Shown: positions 44,862-52,609 of the stretch, piece after piece | How positions within the stretch are numbered: the stretch's first letter is position 1 | Layout of the letters: each line of letters opens with the position of its first letter | NCBI GenBank assembly: GCA_001770015.1 | Contig: MEQB01000043.1 | Span: 1-56,632 of the forward strand | Length of the DNA: 56,632 nt | Direction: 5' to 3' | From: Bdellovibrionales bacterium RIFOXYC1_FULL_37_79 | GTDB lineage: Bacteria > Bdellovibrionota > Bacteriovoracia > Bacteriovoracales > Bacteriovoracaceae | The notes under the pieces: generated by a model | The model's database searches: none | The model's input: only the letters and a program-made list of their open reading frames with translations | Told to the model about the DNA's origin: nothing | Translations under genes and position numbers: made by a program

Positions 44862-45998
44862 TTACGGATTAACAGTAACCCCAAAAATGGTTGTGATTGG
44901 TGACAGCCCTACATCCGACAAGGATATCTCTGAAATTGGGTTGTAAGTAAGATATAGCCATCGAAGGGAGGTCAAGTCCTTAAATGCATTATTTGAAATA
45001 GTGTTGATTTGGTTATTGAAAAGATGAAGTGCCTCCAGTGAGACTAAATTTCTAAAAACATTTTTAGAAATAGTCTGTATCTGGTTAAAGTAAAGATGAA
45101 GGGTTCTCAACGATTTTAAATCTTGAAAGAGATGGTCGGGAATATTCGTGATTTGGTTGCCATATAACAGCAGATGTTCCAAGGAAGTTAAACCATAAAA
45201 AATTTTTTCCGGGAAGATAGTGATAAGATTGTAAGCCAGATGGATCTGGGTTAAGGATTTTAAATTTTGAAAGGTTTTTTCTGAAATTTTGTCAATAGAA
45301 TTTCTAAAAAGAAAAAGTTGGTGAATCTTGGGTAAGTGTTCAAAGGTTTTTTCCGTGAGGGTGCTTAATTGGTTATTGGATAGATTCAAATCCTTCAAGG
45401 ACACCATACCCTTAAAAGCATGTTCGGAAATACTTTTGATTTGATTTAAGGAGAGATTTATTTCTTCTAGGGATTTCAGGTGTTCAAATGCATTGGCGGG
45501 AATGGCACTGATCTCGTTTCGGGATAGATCGAGCATTTCCACGGAGGATAGCCAATGGAAAGTTTCTCTGGAGATGGTGCTGAGCTGGTTATGGGAAAGA
45601 CCCAGCCATTTTAAGGCAGGCAGGTAATAAAAAGCATTTTCCCCGATGGTTTGGATTTGGTTGACATTAAGATTGAGTGCCACCAGTGAATTCAGGTTTT
45701 GAAAGGTATAGGGTGCGATGGAAATAATTTGATTAAAGGAAAGATCCAGTTCCTGCAGGGACCAAAGACCTTGAAAGGAATTTTCGTTGATGGATTGGAT
45801 GCCCCGGTTGGGAAGTGATAGTTGCTGGATATCAGCCATATTTTCCACAGACACTTCCTGGCAACTGACAGCGCCAGCAGCTTGGGCAATTTCATCACCT
45901 ATAATTCCGCGATCACAGATGTTGATAAAAGTCTGGGCTTTCAGAGAGGTTATGGGGCCAAACAAAAGTATCAAGACAATTGCTATAAGATTTTTCAT
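44862..45998 (-). CDS. secreted leucine-rich-repeat protein (13 repeats)
   Basis: 378 aa with a signal peptide (to about SLKA). A capping region has ICDRGIIGDEI and VSC. About thirteen tandem 24-residue repeats of the pattern LxxLxLxxNxIxxIxxxxFxxLxSL run from residue 63 to the end, closing with a cap ending GVTVNP. The repeats are regular enough to read as 72-bp units in the DNA, the longer 'typical' LRR class. There is no membrane anchor, so it is exported free or held by other factors. A 36-nt gap leads to the short paralogue. Adhesion or prey recognition is a possible role, not shown. Confidence 0.88.
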   Translation of the reverse strand: MKNLIAIVLILLFGPITSLKAQTFINICDRGIIGDEIAQAAGAVSCQEVSVENMADIQQLSLPNRGIQSINENSFQGLWSLQELDLSFNQIISIAPYTFQNLNSLVALNLNVNQIQTIGENAFYYLPALKWLGLSHNQLSTISRETFHWLSSVEMLDLSRNEISAIPANAFEHLKSLEEINLSLNQIKSISEHAFKGMVSLKDLNLSNNQLSTLTEKTFEHLPKIHQLFLFRNSIDKISEKTFQNLKSLTQIHLAYNLITIFPEKIFYGLTSLEHLLLYGNQITNIPDHLFQDLKSLRTLHLYFNQIQTISKNVFRNLVSLEALHLFNNQINTISNNAFKDLTSLRWLYLTYNPISEISLSDVGLSPITTIFGVTVNP

Positions 45999-46081
45999 AT
46001 TCCCCCACCAATAAGTATTAAGATCACTTGTTTATAATAATAATTATGTCAGAGTTTTCAAACTAATAAAATAGCAGATTA

Positions 46082-46429
46082 TTATTCTTTTTCCTTGGGG
46101 ACCGCACAGATAACCACCAATGGTTCATTGGATTTATTGACATATTGGTGCATTTCATCCGCTAATATCAGAGAAAAATACCCGGTTTCTATAGCTATCT
46201 CCTCGTTATCACTTTTTTTTATAGCCCCTTTCCCACTGATAATATAGTTCAGATGCTCGTATGGGTGGCTATGATAAGGAGTATGACCATCTTTTCCAAT
46301 CGTAAACACTCGAAAGGAAAAGTGGGGGCTACCATCCATGCTGCCGATAGGAATTTGTTTGACCAGATTTTTAACTCCGTCCATATTAATTTCAGAAGTT
46401 GGAACGTCATTAAGCTTTACAATTTTCAT
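46082..46429 (-). CDS. cupin domain protein
   Basis: 115 aa with one small cupin barrel. Motif 1 reads HTPYHSHPYEHLNYIISGKG with the metal-binding His and Glu residues, and motif 2 includes GYFSLILADEMHQYVN with the last His. The function in small cupins ranges from sensing to dioxygenase or isomerase activity and is not identifiable here. The start overlaps the stop of the S10 peptidase by 4 bp. Confidence 0.85.
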   Translation of the reverse strand: MKIVKLNDVPTSEINMDGVKNLVKQIPIGSMDGSPHFSFRVFTIGKDGHTPYHSHPYEHLNYIISGKGAIKKSDNEEIAIETGYFSLILADEMHQYVNKSNEPLVVICAVPKEKE

Positions 46430-47922
46430 TTTGATTGCTCCATAAATTGCTCAATATCAGCTTTAAACTGTTCCCTAGATTCTTTCCATGAATAAAACAT
46501 ATGTCCACCGTTATAGTTTTTAATGATAATATTTTTTTGCTGTTCTGGCATGAGTCTCATTTGGTTCACTAGTCGCTTGGATGAATAATAAGGAGTTACT
46601 AAGTCATGATAGCCGTGGCACAGAAAAATTTTCATGTGAGGATTTAAGGCCATGCCGTAGCGAAGTTCATCCGTTGCACCAATCGATCTTTGGAATGCAT
46701 GGGTTTCATCCATCTTCCATGATCGATTTACTTCCATATTAAGCAGATGATAATCCCGATCCGTTTCTATTTCTAAATTTTTTCTGATGTGGGCATTGAT
46801 GCCGGAGGTATAAACTCTTTCGGTTGTATCCAAGCTTGGATCTGGCCCCTCCAGCACATCTCTATCTGGGAATGGATCAATTCCTAGCTGGGTTGAATCA
46901 TAGTAACCAAGAACTTTATTTTCTGATTTGAGTAAAAGACGTGTAAATCGCCAGAATGGAATTCTTCCCTCACTCTTTTTGATTACGGCTTCATCAATCC
47001 CTAGATAATCACTCATCTTTTTTATAATAACTGCTTTTTCGTCCGGATTCATATCCGATCCCATGGAGAACATTTTGACCAACTCACTGTGGGCGAATTT
47101 TTCAGCAGAGCGAATAACATCTTCAATTGGTGTTTCTTTTTTAAAAATTTTTGATTTCCCATGCCACATGGCCGTGACCGCTAGAGATGGAAATTCATCA
47201 CTCCAGCCTTGTATATCGTAATCACTTGGACTTAGTAGAACAAATTCAAGCGCGGGAGAAATGATAATTACCCCGTTTAAGCTGACTCCATGATTAAGCT
47301 GAAGTCTTTTGGCCATGGCCGCCACCCTGAATCCGCCATACGATTCTCCGGCTATATAAGCGGGCGATTCCCAACGATTGTGCTTGGAAAGGAATCGTTG
47401 AATAAATTCCCCCATGGATTCAAGATCACGATTAAGGTTATAATACTCCTTGGTGTCAACTTTTTGTTTGCTCTCTTTTTCTTTACCCTTATTAATCTCT
47501 TCTTCGTCGATCATACGGGAAAACCCCGTCCCGATAGGATCAATAAAACAAAGATCGGTAAATTTTAACCAACTGTCTTCGTTATCAGTCAATTTAACAG
47601 GAGGTTTCGGGATTGATCCGTCGTCATTAAAGGGTACTTTTTTGGGACCAACTGCGCCTAAATGTAAAAACGCCGAAGCTGCTCCAGGCCCTCCGTTAAA
47701 AACAAAAGTAATAGGGCGACTTAGGTCGTTATCATCTTTTATATAGGCGATGTGAAACATTTCCGATAATGGTTTGTCGTTTTTATTAAGCACAATCCAA
47801 TCGGCGTAGGCCTTATAATTAATTTTTTCGTGTTTAGTCGCCAGCGTGTGCTCAGTGGTTTTTCCCTTGGGAGGGAGGTATTTGTTTTTATCGTTTTCAG
47901 GCGTTTTGTTTTCTTCGGTCAT
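46426..47922 (-). CDS. S10 family serine carboxypeptidase-like protein
   Basis: About 498 aa from the ATG at 47922, chosen because AGAGGA lies about 7 nt upstream. The oxyanion motif NGGPGAAS, the nucleophile S194 in GESYGG, the Asp in GYHDLVTP and the His in GGHMFY complete the S10 catalytic triad. No signal peptide is present, so the enzyme should be cytoplasmic, unlike the secreted or vacuolar eukaryotic enzymes. It would remove C-terminal residues from peptides, which fits use of imported peptide material. It is translationally coupled to a cupin gene. Confidence 0.88.
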   Translation of the reverse strand: MTEENKTPENDKNKYLPPKGKTTEHTLATKHEKINYKAYADWIVLNKNDKPLSEMFHIAYIKDDNDLSRPITFVFNGGPGAASAFLHLGAVGPKKVPFNDDGSIPKPPVKLTDNEDSWLKFTDLCFIDPIGTGFSRMIDEEEINKGKEKESKQKVDTKEYYNLNRDLESMGEFIQRFLSKHNRWESPAYIAGESYGGFRVAAMAKRLQLNHGVSLNGVIIISPALEFVLLSPSDYDIQGWSDEFPSLAVTAMWHGKSKIFKKETPIEDVIRSAEKFAHSELVKMFSMGSDMNPDEKAVIIKKMSDYLGIDEAVIKKSEGRIPFWRFTRLLLKSENKVLGYYDSTQLGIDPFPDRDVLEGPDPSLDTTERVYTSGINAHIRKNLEIETDRDYHLLNMEVNRSWKMDETHAFQRSIGATDELRYGMALNPHMKIFLCHGYHDLVTPYYSSKRLVNQMRLMPEQQKNIIIKNYNGGHMFYSWKESREQFKADIEQFMEQSK

Positions 47923-48078
47923 AAAAAATCCTCTCAAATTATTTGATCTCTTATGATAAAGCAATTATAAAAGTCCGTCCATAACTGTGAGGTGATGGGC
48001 GTTATTCAAATGCGAAAAAGTTTATCCTTTCGTTTTATTAAGTTTTGAAAAAATTGATAACCCATTGTTTATAGGCTT

Positions 48079-48591
48079 ATGCTAAGAAACAATCTGATTC
48101 GTACCGAAGAATATTTTTATCATGTAACCACTAGATCAAAGCATCAGGAATGGTTTCCAATTCCGCTGAATAAGGTTTGGGAAATTTCAATAGAAGCATT
48201 TTTTAGTGCCCAAGCAAAATGTCCTGCCATAGTTTCACAATATGTATTGATGTCCAACCATTACCATATGCTGATTAGAACTCCTAGAAGTGATGTTGAC
48301 CAGTTTATCCATTTTTTCAATACAACATTTAACAATATGCTTGATGATGGGTTTCGGTGGAGTTTGATATCGAATGAAAAACATTTCAAAAAAGTATTTT
48401 GCTATATTTATCAAAATCCCCGAAGGGCCAATCTGGTAGAGCGATGCGAATATTATCCTTATTCAACACTTTTTTATACGTCCAGGCATCTTCAGATACC
48501 TTTTCCGTTTGTTTCGCTTGAGCATTTGGAGAGTGATTTAAATATGATTAATCGTTATTTTTTAAAATTTGACAAAATTATCGAGTTATGA
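48079..48591 (+). CDS. REP-associated tyrosine transposase (RAYT, Y1_Tnp)
   Basis: 170 aa. HUH motif SNHYHMLI with a Y1 transposase core and the IYQNPRRANLVERCEYYPYST segment typical of RAYTs. RAYTs are single-copy domesticated relatives of IS200/IS605 transposases that act on REP hairpins. The region between HUH and the conserved NP motif is shorter than usual, but the core looks intact. No clear REP hairpins flank it. The higBA promoter begins within its last 23 bp. It marks the start of an accessory stretch. Confidence 0.85.
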   Translation: MLRNNLIRTEEYFYHVTTRSKHQEWFPIPLNKVWEISIEAFFSAQAKCPAIVSQYVLMSNHYHMLIRTPRSDVDQFIHFFNTTFNNMLDDGFRWSLISNEKHFKKVFCYIYQNPRRANLVERCEYYPYSTLFYTSRHLQIPFPFVSLEHLESDLNMINRYFLKFDKIIEL

Positions 48592-48611
48592 TAATATGAT
48601 AATGTTGTCAA
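48569..48611 (+). promoter_or_regulatory. higBA promoter overlapping a palindromic operator
   Basis: A near-consensus promoter: TTGACA (48569-48574), 17 nt, TAATAT (48592-48597). It lies within an inverted repeat whose 14-nt arms (48569-48582 and 48598-48611) match at 13 positions. The right arm overlaps the start region of the transcript. Autorepression by HigA or the HigBA complex on such sites is well known in this family. Confidence 0.8.
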
Positions 48612-48624
48612 GGAGAGGTGGCAA

Positions 48625-48915
48625 ATGATTGTGAGTTCTGGCAACAAATTAGCGGCAGACTTGTGCGACGATTTAGACACAAAAACCGTCCGGTTATTCC
48701 CATCGCAATTAAAACGAGTTGCCAGGAGAAAATTGGCCTATTTGCATGATGCTGGTGAGTTTGCTGATTTGAAAGCGCCGCCTGGTAATAAACTAGAAAG
48801 CTTGTCGGGAAATTGGAAGGGGTTTTATTCAATTAGAATCAATGATCAGTGGCGATTACTATTTAAATGGCATGCAAGTGATGCCTATGAAGTAACGATA
48901 ATTGATTACCACTGA
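48625..48915 (+). CDS. higB: HigB-type toxin (RelE/ParE superfamily)
   Basis: 96 aa. The sequence ends in the fold RWRLLFKWHASDAYEVTIIDYH and contains PPGNKLESLSGNWKGFYSIRINDQWR, the HigB signature. Family members are ribosome-dependent mRNA endonucleases. The conserved basic and Tyr residues of the active pocket are present. Toxin precedes antitoxin, the order specific to HigBA. The start follows an AGGAG/GGTGG site. Confidence 0.92.
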   Translation: MIVSSGNKLAADLCDDLDTKTVRLFPSQLKRVARRKLAYLHDAGEFADLKAPPGNKLESLSGNWKGFYSIRINDQWRLLFKWHASDAYEVTIIDYH

Positions 48916-48935
48916 AATACTTGTTGAGGTCATAG

Positions 48936-49214
48936 ATGAAAAAAGTAAATAAAAATTTTCCTAATCCATTTCATCCCGGGGAAATTCTGCTCGAAGAATT
49001 TTTAATTCCAAAGGGACTAACTCAAGCTGAATTTGCCCAAAAATTAAAATGGACCAAGGCCAAGCTGAACGAATTGATCAAGAAAAAGCGTGGCATTACT
49101 GCTGAAACGGCCTTGGATTTAGCCGAAGCATTAGGTACTTCTCCCAAACTTTGGATGAATCTGCAAGCAACCTGGGATCTTGATATTGCGTTGAAGGCGA
49201 GAAAGTGTGCTTGA
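48936..49214 (+). CDS. higA: HigA-type antitoxin
   Basis: 92 aa with an Xre helix-turn-helix. NPFHPGEILLEEFL, LTQAEFAQKLKWTKAKLNELI and LAEALGTSPKLWMNLQ match HigA. It neutralises HigB and represses its own promoter. GAGG sits before the ATG. The stop overlaps the start of a broken DUF4143 ATPase by one base (TGATG), so three genes may have been one operon. Confidence 0.93.
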   Translation: MKKVNKNFPNPFHPGEILLEEFLIPKGLTQAEFAQKLKWTKAKLNELIKKKRGITAETALDLAEALGTSPKLWMNLQATWDLDIALKARKCA

Positions 49215-49470
49215 TGATTTATTTTGTCAAAATGACTATTATAGAGAGATCCCTGTCCAAACAAATAACTGATTTAGCTTTTAAAAATAAAAAGATGGCT
49301 TTTTTATCAGGTCCCAGACAATCCGGAAAAACCACGCTGGCTAAATCCCTGCTTCCTGCAGAGAAAACTGGATATTATAATTGAGATTAAGCGGAAGTTA
49401 GAAAGTTATGGACGAAATCTTCATTGAATTTTTGGAAATGGAAAATTAATCTCAAATCGTTGTGTGTTGC
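49214..49470 (+). pseudogene. truncated AAA/DUF4143 ATPase remnant after higA
   Basis: An open stretch of 56 codons (49214-49384) contains LSGPRQSGKTT, the same Walker A as the intact DUF4143 proteins, ending at an in-frame TGA after TGYYN. Reading past it in the same frame gives D, another stop (TAA), then AEVRKLWTKSSLNFWKWK, which fits the segment after Walker A in the family. The rest of the gene is missing. It is therefore a decayed copy with two stops, joined to higA. Confidence 0.75.
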
Positions 49471-49741
49471 CTGGACTACAAGATTCCAATAATTTCTCAA
49501 CCTAAGAAGTGATTATACTGTGCTTTAATTTAAATAATCTTAGTTCAAAGACAAGATAAATAGCTTTGATTTTATCAATTTCATAAGTTGTATGTGCGAT
49601 CAACAAATTGAAGATTATTTGGGTTTGTTAAAAGTGCTGTATAACAAATGAAAAAAGCCGAGTTTTAATACCCGGCTTTTTAATTACTTATGACAGTTTT
49701 TGCAAGATCAAAAATACTGATCGAGCTATCTAGTGATATGA
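49471..49741. other. intergenic stretch behind the broken ATPase
   Basis: No open reading frame with a plausible ribosome site and no promoter or RNA fold could be supported. The stretch is A/T-rich. The only structured element is the terminator at 49652-49681. It may contain unrecognisable remains of the DUF4143 gene. Confidence 0.4.
49652..49684. terminator. bidirectional hairpin terminator
   Basis: AAAAAGCCG (49652-49660) pairs perfectly with CGGCTTTTT (49673-49681) around a 12-nt loop. It serves the minus-strand exported protein gene that ends at 49742 and would also stop read-through from the higBA unit. Confidence 0.85.
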
Positions 49742-50113
49742 TTATCTACAATCTGATAAAGTAGCCAGTACTGAATAACCAGCCACGCCGCCGTGAGATA
49801 TCGTTACATCTGTTTCTGTAAGTAAGCTTTCTACCAGTAAGCTTTCTACAACAGTAATAACGTATCCGTTAATTATATACTGTGCGTAGGTAGATGTGTA
49901 TGTTTGAACGCCAGCATAATAAGTACCAGAGGCTTTTTGAAATTCCAGGACTGCAACTTCTTGTCCGTTAAGAAATAAAGCTGCGGTAATATCTTTTGCA
50001 ATAACCACTTTGTAGCCATTGTCATTTCCGCACTCGATTTGCTCAACCTGGGAGGCCATGGCCGTTGCAACAATTAAAGAAAGATTCATTAGGACTGTTA
50101 AAAATAATTTCAT
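49742..50113 (-). CDS. small exported protein of unknown function
   Basis: 123 aa with a signal peptide (to about TAMAS). The mature part has two cysteines (IECGN and a terminal LSDCR) that could form one disulfide, and alternating hydrophobic strands, suggesting a small beta-rich domain. No family is recognised. A duplicated VVESLLVESLLTE segment near residue 90 is unusual. It is preceded by AAGGAG and followed by a terminator. Confidence 0.6.
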   Translation of the reverse strand: MKLFLTVLMNLSLIVATAMASQVEQIECGNDNGYKVVIAKDITAALFLNGQEVAVLEFQKASGTYYAGVQTYTSTYAQYIINGYVITVVESLLVESLLTETDVTISHGGVAGYSVLATLSDCR

Positions 50114-50205
50114 AATATCTCCTTGTTAGTGTCCCACATTGTGTGGAATCACGGTTAGTTAGTGTTCTTTATAGAAATCTAATATTTTTAGTATTTCTGT
50201 TTGAT

Positions 50206-51636
50206 CTATAATGGTGCAGCTTTTATAACCAGACCATTTTCGTTCAAAGTTAGATAGGTATGTTTTTTATATATTATTGTGTCTCCATTAGCATTTTTAA
50301 GTTTTGCGTTTTTAGCTAATCTTAAAAAACGAGGAATACCGTTTTCATAAAATTCTATTAGAGATATCACAGGAATGTTTTTATCCTGAACGACAACATT
50401 TGTTATGTCGCTCAAAGATGCTAACCGAGGAATACCGTTGGAATAAAAATTTAAGTTTCCACTTTTCGCAGGAAAAGAAATTGAGGAATTATTTCCCAAC
50501 GGAATTAAAGCATCACTGTTTAAATAACCACTTAATGTTTTTATCATACCATTCGGCCAGAATACGATGTGTTTACCGGTAGCGTAGATGTTAAGTTTAA
50601 ATGTTTCAAAGTTTAACGTTGTATTTTGATACAGATCTCCATACTCAAGATGACCATCATTAGAATCAGTGTATTTCAAAGATCCCGCAACAAGGACATG
50701 ATTGGTTTCGTTCTTATAGGGTATTGCCTCCATTACGGGAGTATTAGTTCTGACCGCTTCCAAGTTTCCACTTTGATAGAAAGATGGACCAGGACATTCT
50801 CCTAAATTTGTAAATTTGGGACTATAAATTTTTATTTCTTTGTTTTTAAAAATTATAGAACTCTGATCACCAATCCTACCAGAACATTTCAATTGTCCGT
50901 TGCTATAAAACGATATCTCTTGATGAATAAGAGCTTCAAAATAATAATTTGAGCCTTTGAAGGTAAATATCCCAAGAGGAAACATGTCCATGTTTGCCAA
51001 TAATTCAATTAATTGTGCTGTATTGTAATTTTCAATTTTATCGGATGATAATAAGGCATTAAAACGTCTTGTTCTGATTGAATTTGTATGCCCATTTTTT
51101 ATGGCCTCTCTATAAATTATTTCATGTAATACCAATCCAGCTTTATTATTGTTATCCAAACGATTCCATAGGTCTTGATTGATTACATATCTTGGATCAT
51201 CGCTAAAGATTGGATTATTTTGGATTGCAATCTGTTCAATATCGCAGCCGTTGGGGAGAGCTAAATGGAGTGAATCAGGAATGTCGGTTAATGTGGTATT
51301 TGCCACAAAGGATGTTTCATTTTCATCATTTAGCAATATATCAGCTTGTTCTCGATATAACTTGGCCCTTTCAGATGAGAAATGTTCTAATCTTTTAAGA
51401 GCGATCATGATTTTATTTTCAACTGATAAATTGTTTGGGCCTAAGTTATAATTTAACTTTTTCAAAGTTCTGGCTTCAAAAAAATCTAAAAGCTCTATTG
51501 ACTTGATCGAACCATCATCGTTTTTACAAACAACTACATCGCCACCGTTGCCGATTTCTTTGCCGCCTTCAGAGGGTTGGGCCAGTAAGTTTCCTGATAA
51601 AATCAAAAGTAATAGTAAAAATAAGTGTGTTTTCAT
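50206..51636 (-). CDS. exported protein with YwqK-like repeats, partner of a TIGR02147 regulator
   Basis: 476 aa with a signal peptide (to about LLAQP). EGGKEIGNGGDVVVC after it is a motif common in exported proteins of this group. A central LVLHEIIYREAIKNGHTNS segment has a HExxxxE-like pattern whose significance is unproven. The C-terminal half holds about six YwqK/MORN-like units: FYSNGQLKCSG, FYQSGNLEA, FWPNGMIKTLSG, FYSNGIPRL, FYENGIPRF, LNENGLV. It starts 3 nt downstream of the TIGR02147 gene, so regulator and exported protein are one operon. Confidence 0.72.
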   Translation of the reverse strand: MKTHLFLLLLLILSGNLLAQPSEGGKEIGNGGDVVVCKNDDGSIKSIELLDFFEARTLKKLNYNLGPNNLSVENKIMIALKRLEHFSSERAKLYREQADILLNDENETSFVANTTLTDIPDSLHLALPNGCDIEQIAIQNNPIFSDDPRYVINQDLWNRLDNNNKAGLVLHEIIYREAIKNGHTNSIRTRRFNALLSSDKIENYNTAQLIELLANMDMFPLGIFTFKGSNYYFEALIHQEISFYSNGQLKCSGRIGDQSSIIFKNKEIKIYSPKFTNLGECPGPSFYQSGNLEAVRTNTPVMEAIPYKNETNHVLVAGSLKYTDSNDGHLEYGDLYQNTTLNFETFKLNIYATGKHIVFWPNGMIKTLSGYLNSDALIPLGNNSSISFPAKSGNLNFYSNGIPRLASLSDITNVVVQDKNIPVISLIEFYENGIPRFLRLAKNAKLKNANGDTIIYKKHTYLTLNENGLVIKAAPL

Positions 51637-51639
51637 AAA

Positions 51640-52455
51640 TTATATCTCCTTAGCGTTGTCTTGTTCGCTTAGCTTGAAAAATTGAGCACCTAAACAATAG
51701 ACAGCATTTTTATTTTTTGATTTATTTAAATATTCACAAATTGATCTTCGAAATTCTTTAATACGTTTTTTTACTTCAGGAATATCCTTCGTGTCGATGG
51801 CCATGATGATGGAAGTGACGTCTCGTTGCTCTATGCTTTGTTCATCTATGGCCTGTTTTGCCTTGTCGAGAATTTGTTTTTGCATTCGTTGAATGCTTTT
51901 TGATGGAATTCCATCAGTGGTTGCCAGATTAGTCTCGACGTCTTTCCATTTATTATTCTTTATCTCTAAAAGTCCAAGTTTGATTAGGCGATCAACTGCA
52001 CTTTGTACTTCCAGATTGGTGATCCGTAATGTTTTAGCGATCCAATCAATGTCACCTTTAAAGTTTTTTAGGTAGGTGAGTTCCAAAATGGCCATGTGGT
52101 ACCACTCTGTGATAATTTTCATCATGTCTATTTGAAGGTCGGTAAATTGAGTGGATTTATATTTATTCAGTCTTATTTTGGCCTGATCGCGTTTGATGTT
52201 GCTTCTGGCATGATTGCTTTCCACCAGGTCACAAAAATAATCACTTTCATCCTTATTTAATTTTAATGTTTGAGTAATTTTCTTGGCCTTCTCGATAGAA
52301 AGTCCTTGTTTTCCTTTTAACACGTCACTTAAGCTAGCAGCGGAGATATTTAAATCTCGGGCAAAAGCGCGCAGCGAGTAGAGTGGGTTTTGATTGGCCC
52401 GCAGTTCGTACTCGTCTTTAAGAATGTTTCTGTAGCAGTTTCTTTCGTAAATCAT
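51640..52455 (-). CDS. TIGR02147 / DUF4423 family regulator
   Basis: 271 aa. An N-terminal Xre-like helix-turn-helix (SLRAFARDLNISAASLSDVL, about residues 28-47, followed by GLSIEKAKKI) precedes the DUF4423 C-terminal domain that defines TIGR02147. This family is concentrated in Fibrobacter and the Bdellovibrio lineage, and is usually found next to exported proteins. A short inverted repeat TTGAC-N6-GTCAA (52475-52490) lies 20-35 nt upstream of the ATG and may be its operator. No Shine-Dalgarno is evident. Confidence 0.88.
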   Translation of the reverse strand: MIYERNCYRNILKDEYELRANQNPLYSLRAFARDLNISAASLSDVLKGKQGLSIEKAKKITQTLKLNKDESDYFCDLVESNHARSNIKRDQAKIRLNKYKSTQFTDLQIDMMKIITEWYHMAILELTYLKNFKGDIDWIAKTLRITNLEVQSAVDRLIKLGLLEIKNNKWKDVETNLATTDGIPSKSIQRMQKQILDKAKQAIDEQSIEQRDVTSIIMAIDTKDIPEVKKRIKEFRRSICEYLNKSKNKNAVYCLGAQFFKLSEQDNAKEI

Positions 52456-52474
52456 GTAGCGGTTTTATTACATA

Positions 52475-52490
52475 TTGACTCGGCCGTCAA
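52475..52490. promoter_or_regulatory. candidate operator of the TIGR02147 operon
   Basis: TTGAC and GTCAA, exact complements, flank a 6-nt centre. The site lies directly upstream of the TIGR02147 start codon. It could be autoregulatory or part of the -35 region (TTGACG on the minus strand). Confidence 0.35.
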
Positions 52491-52609
52491 TGGTTTACCG
52501 AACAAAGTGTCAGGTGAGTTTCGGTGGATCTGCAAATCCTGTATTTTTTACACATTAAAAGCCGCAATAGTCTTATTAATATGTAAAATTTGGACAAAAT
52601 AAGAGTGAG

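Noticed and set aside
44943-45830. Non-coding tandem repeat array of 72-bp units
   Set aside because: The units are in frame and encode 24-residue LRRs within a single gene with signal peptide and caps, so the repeat is explained by the protein.
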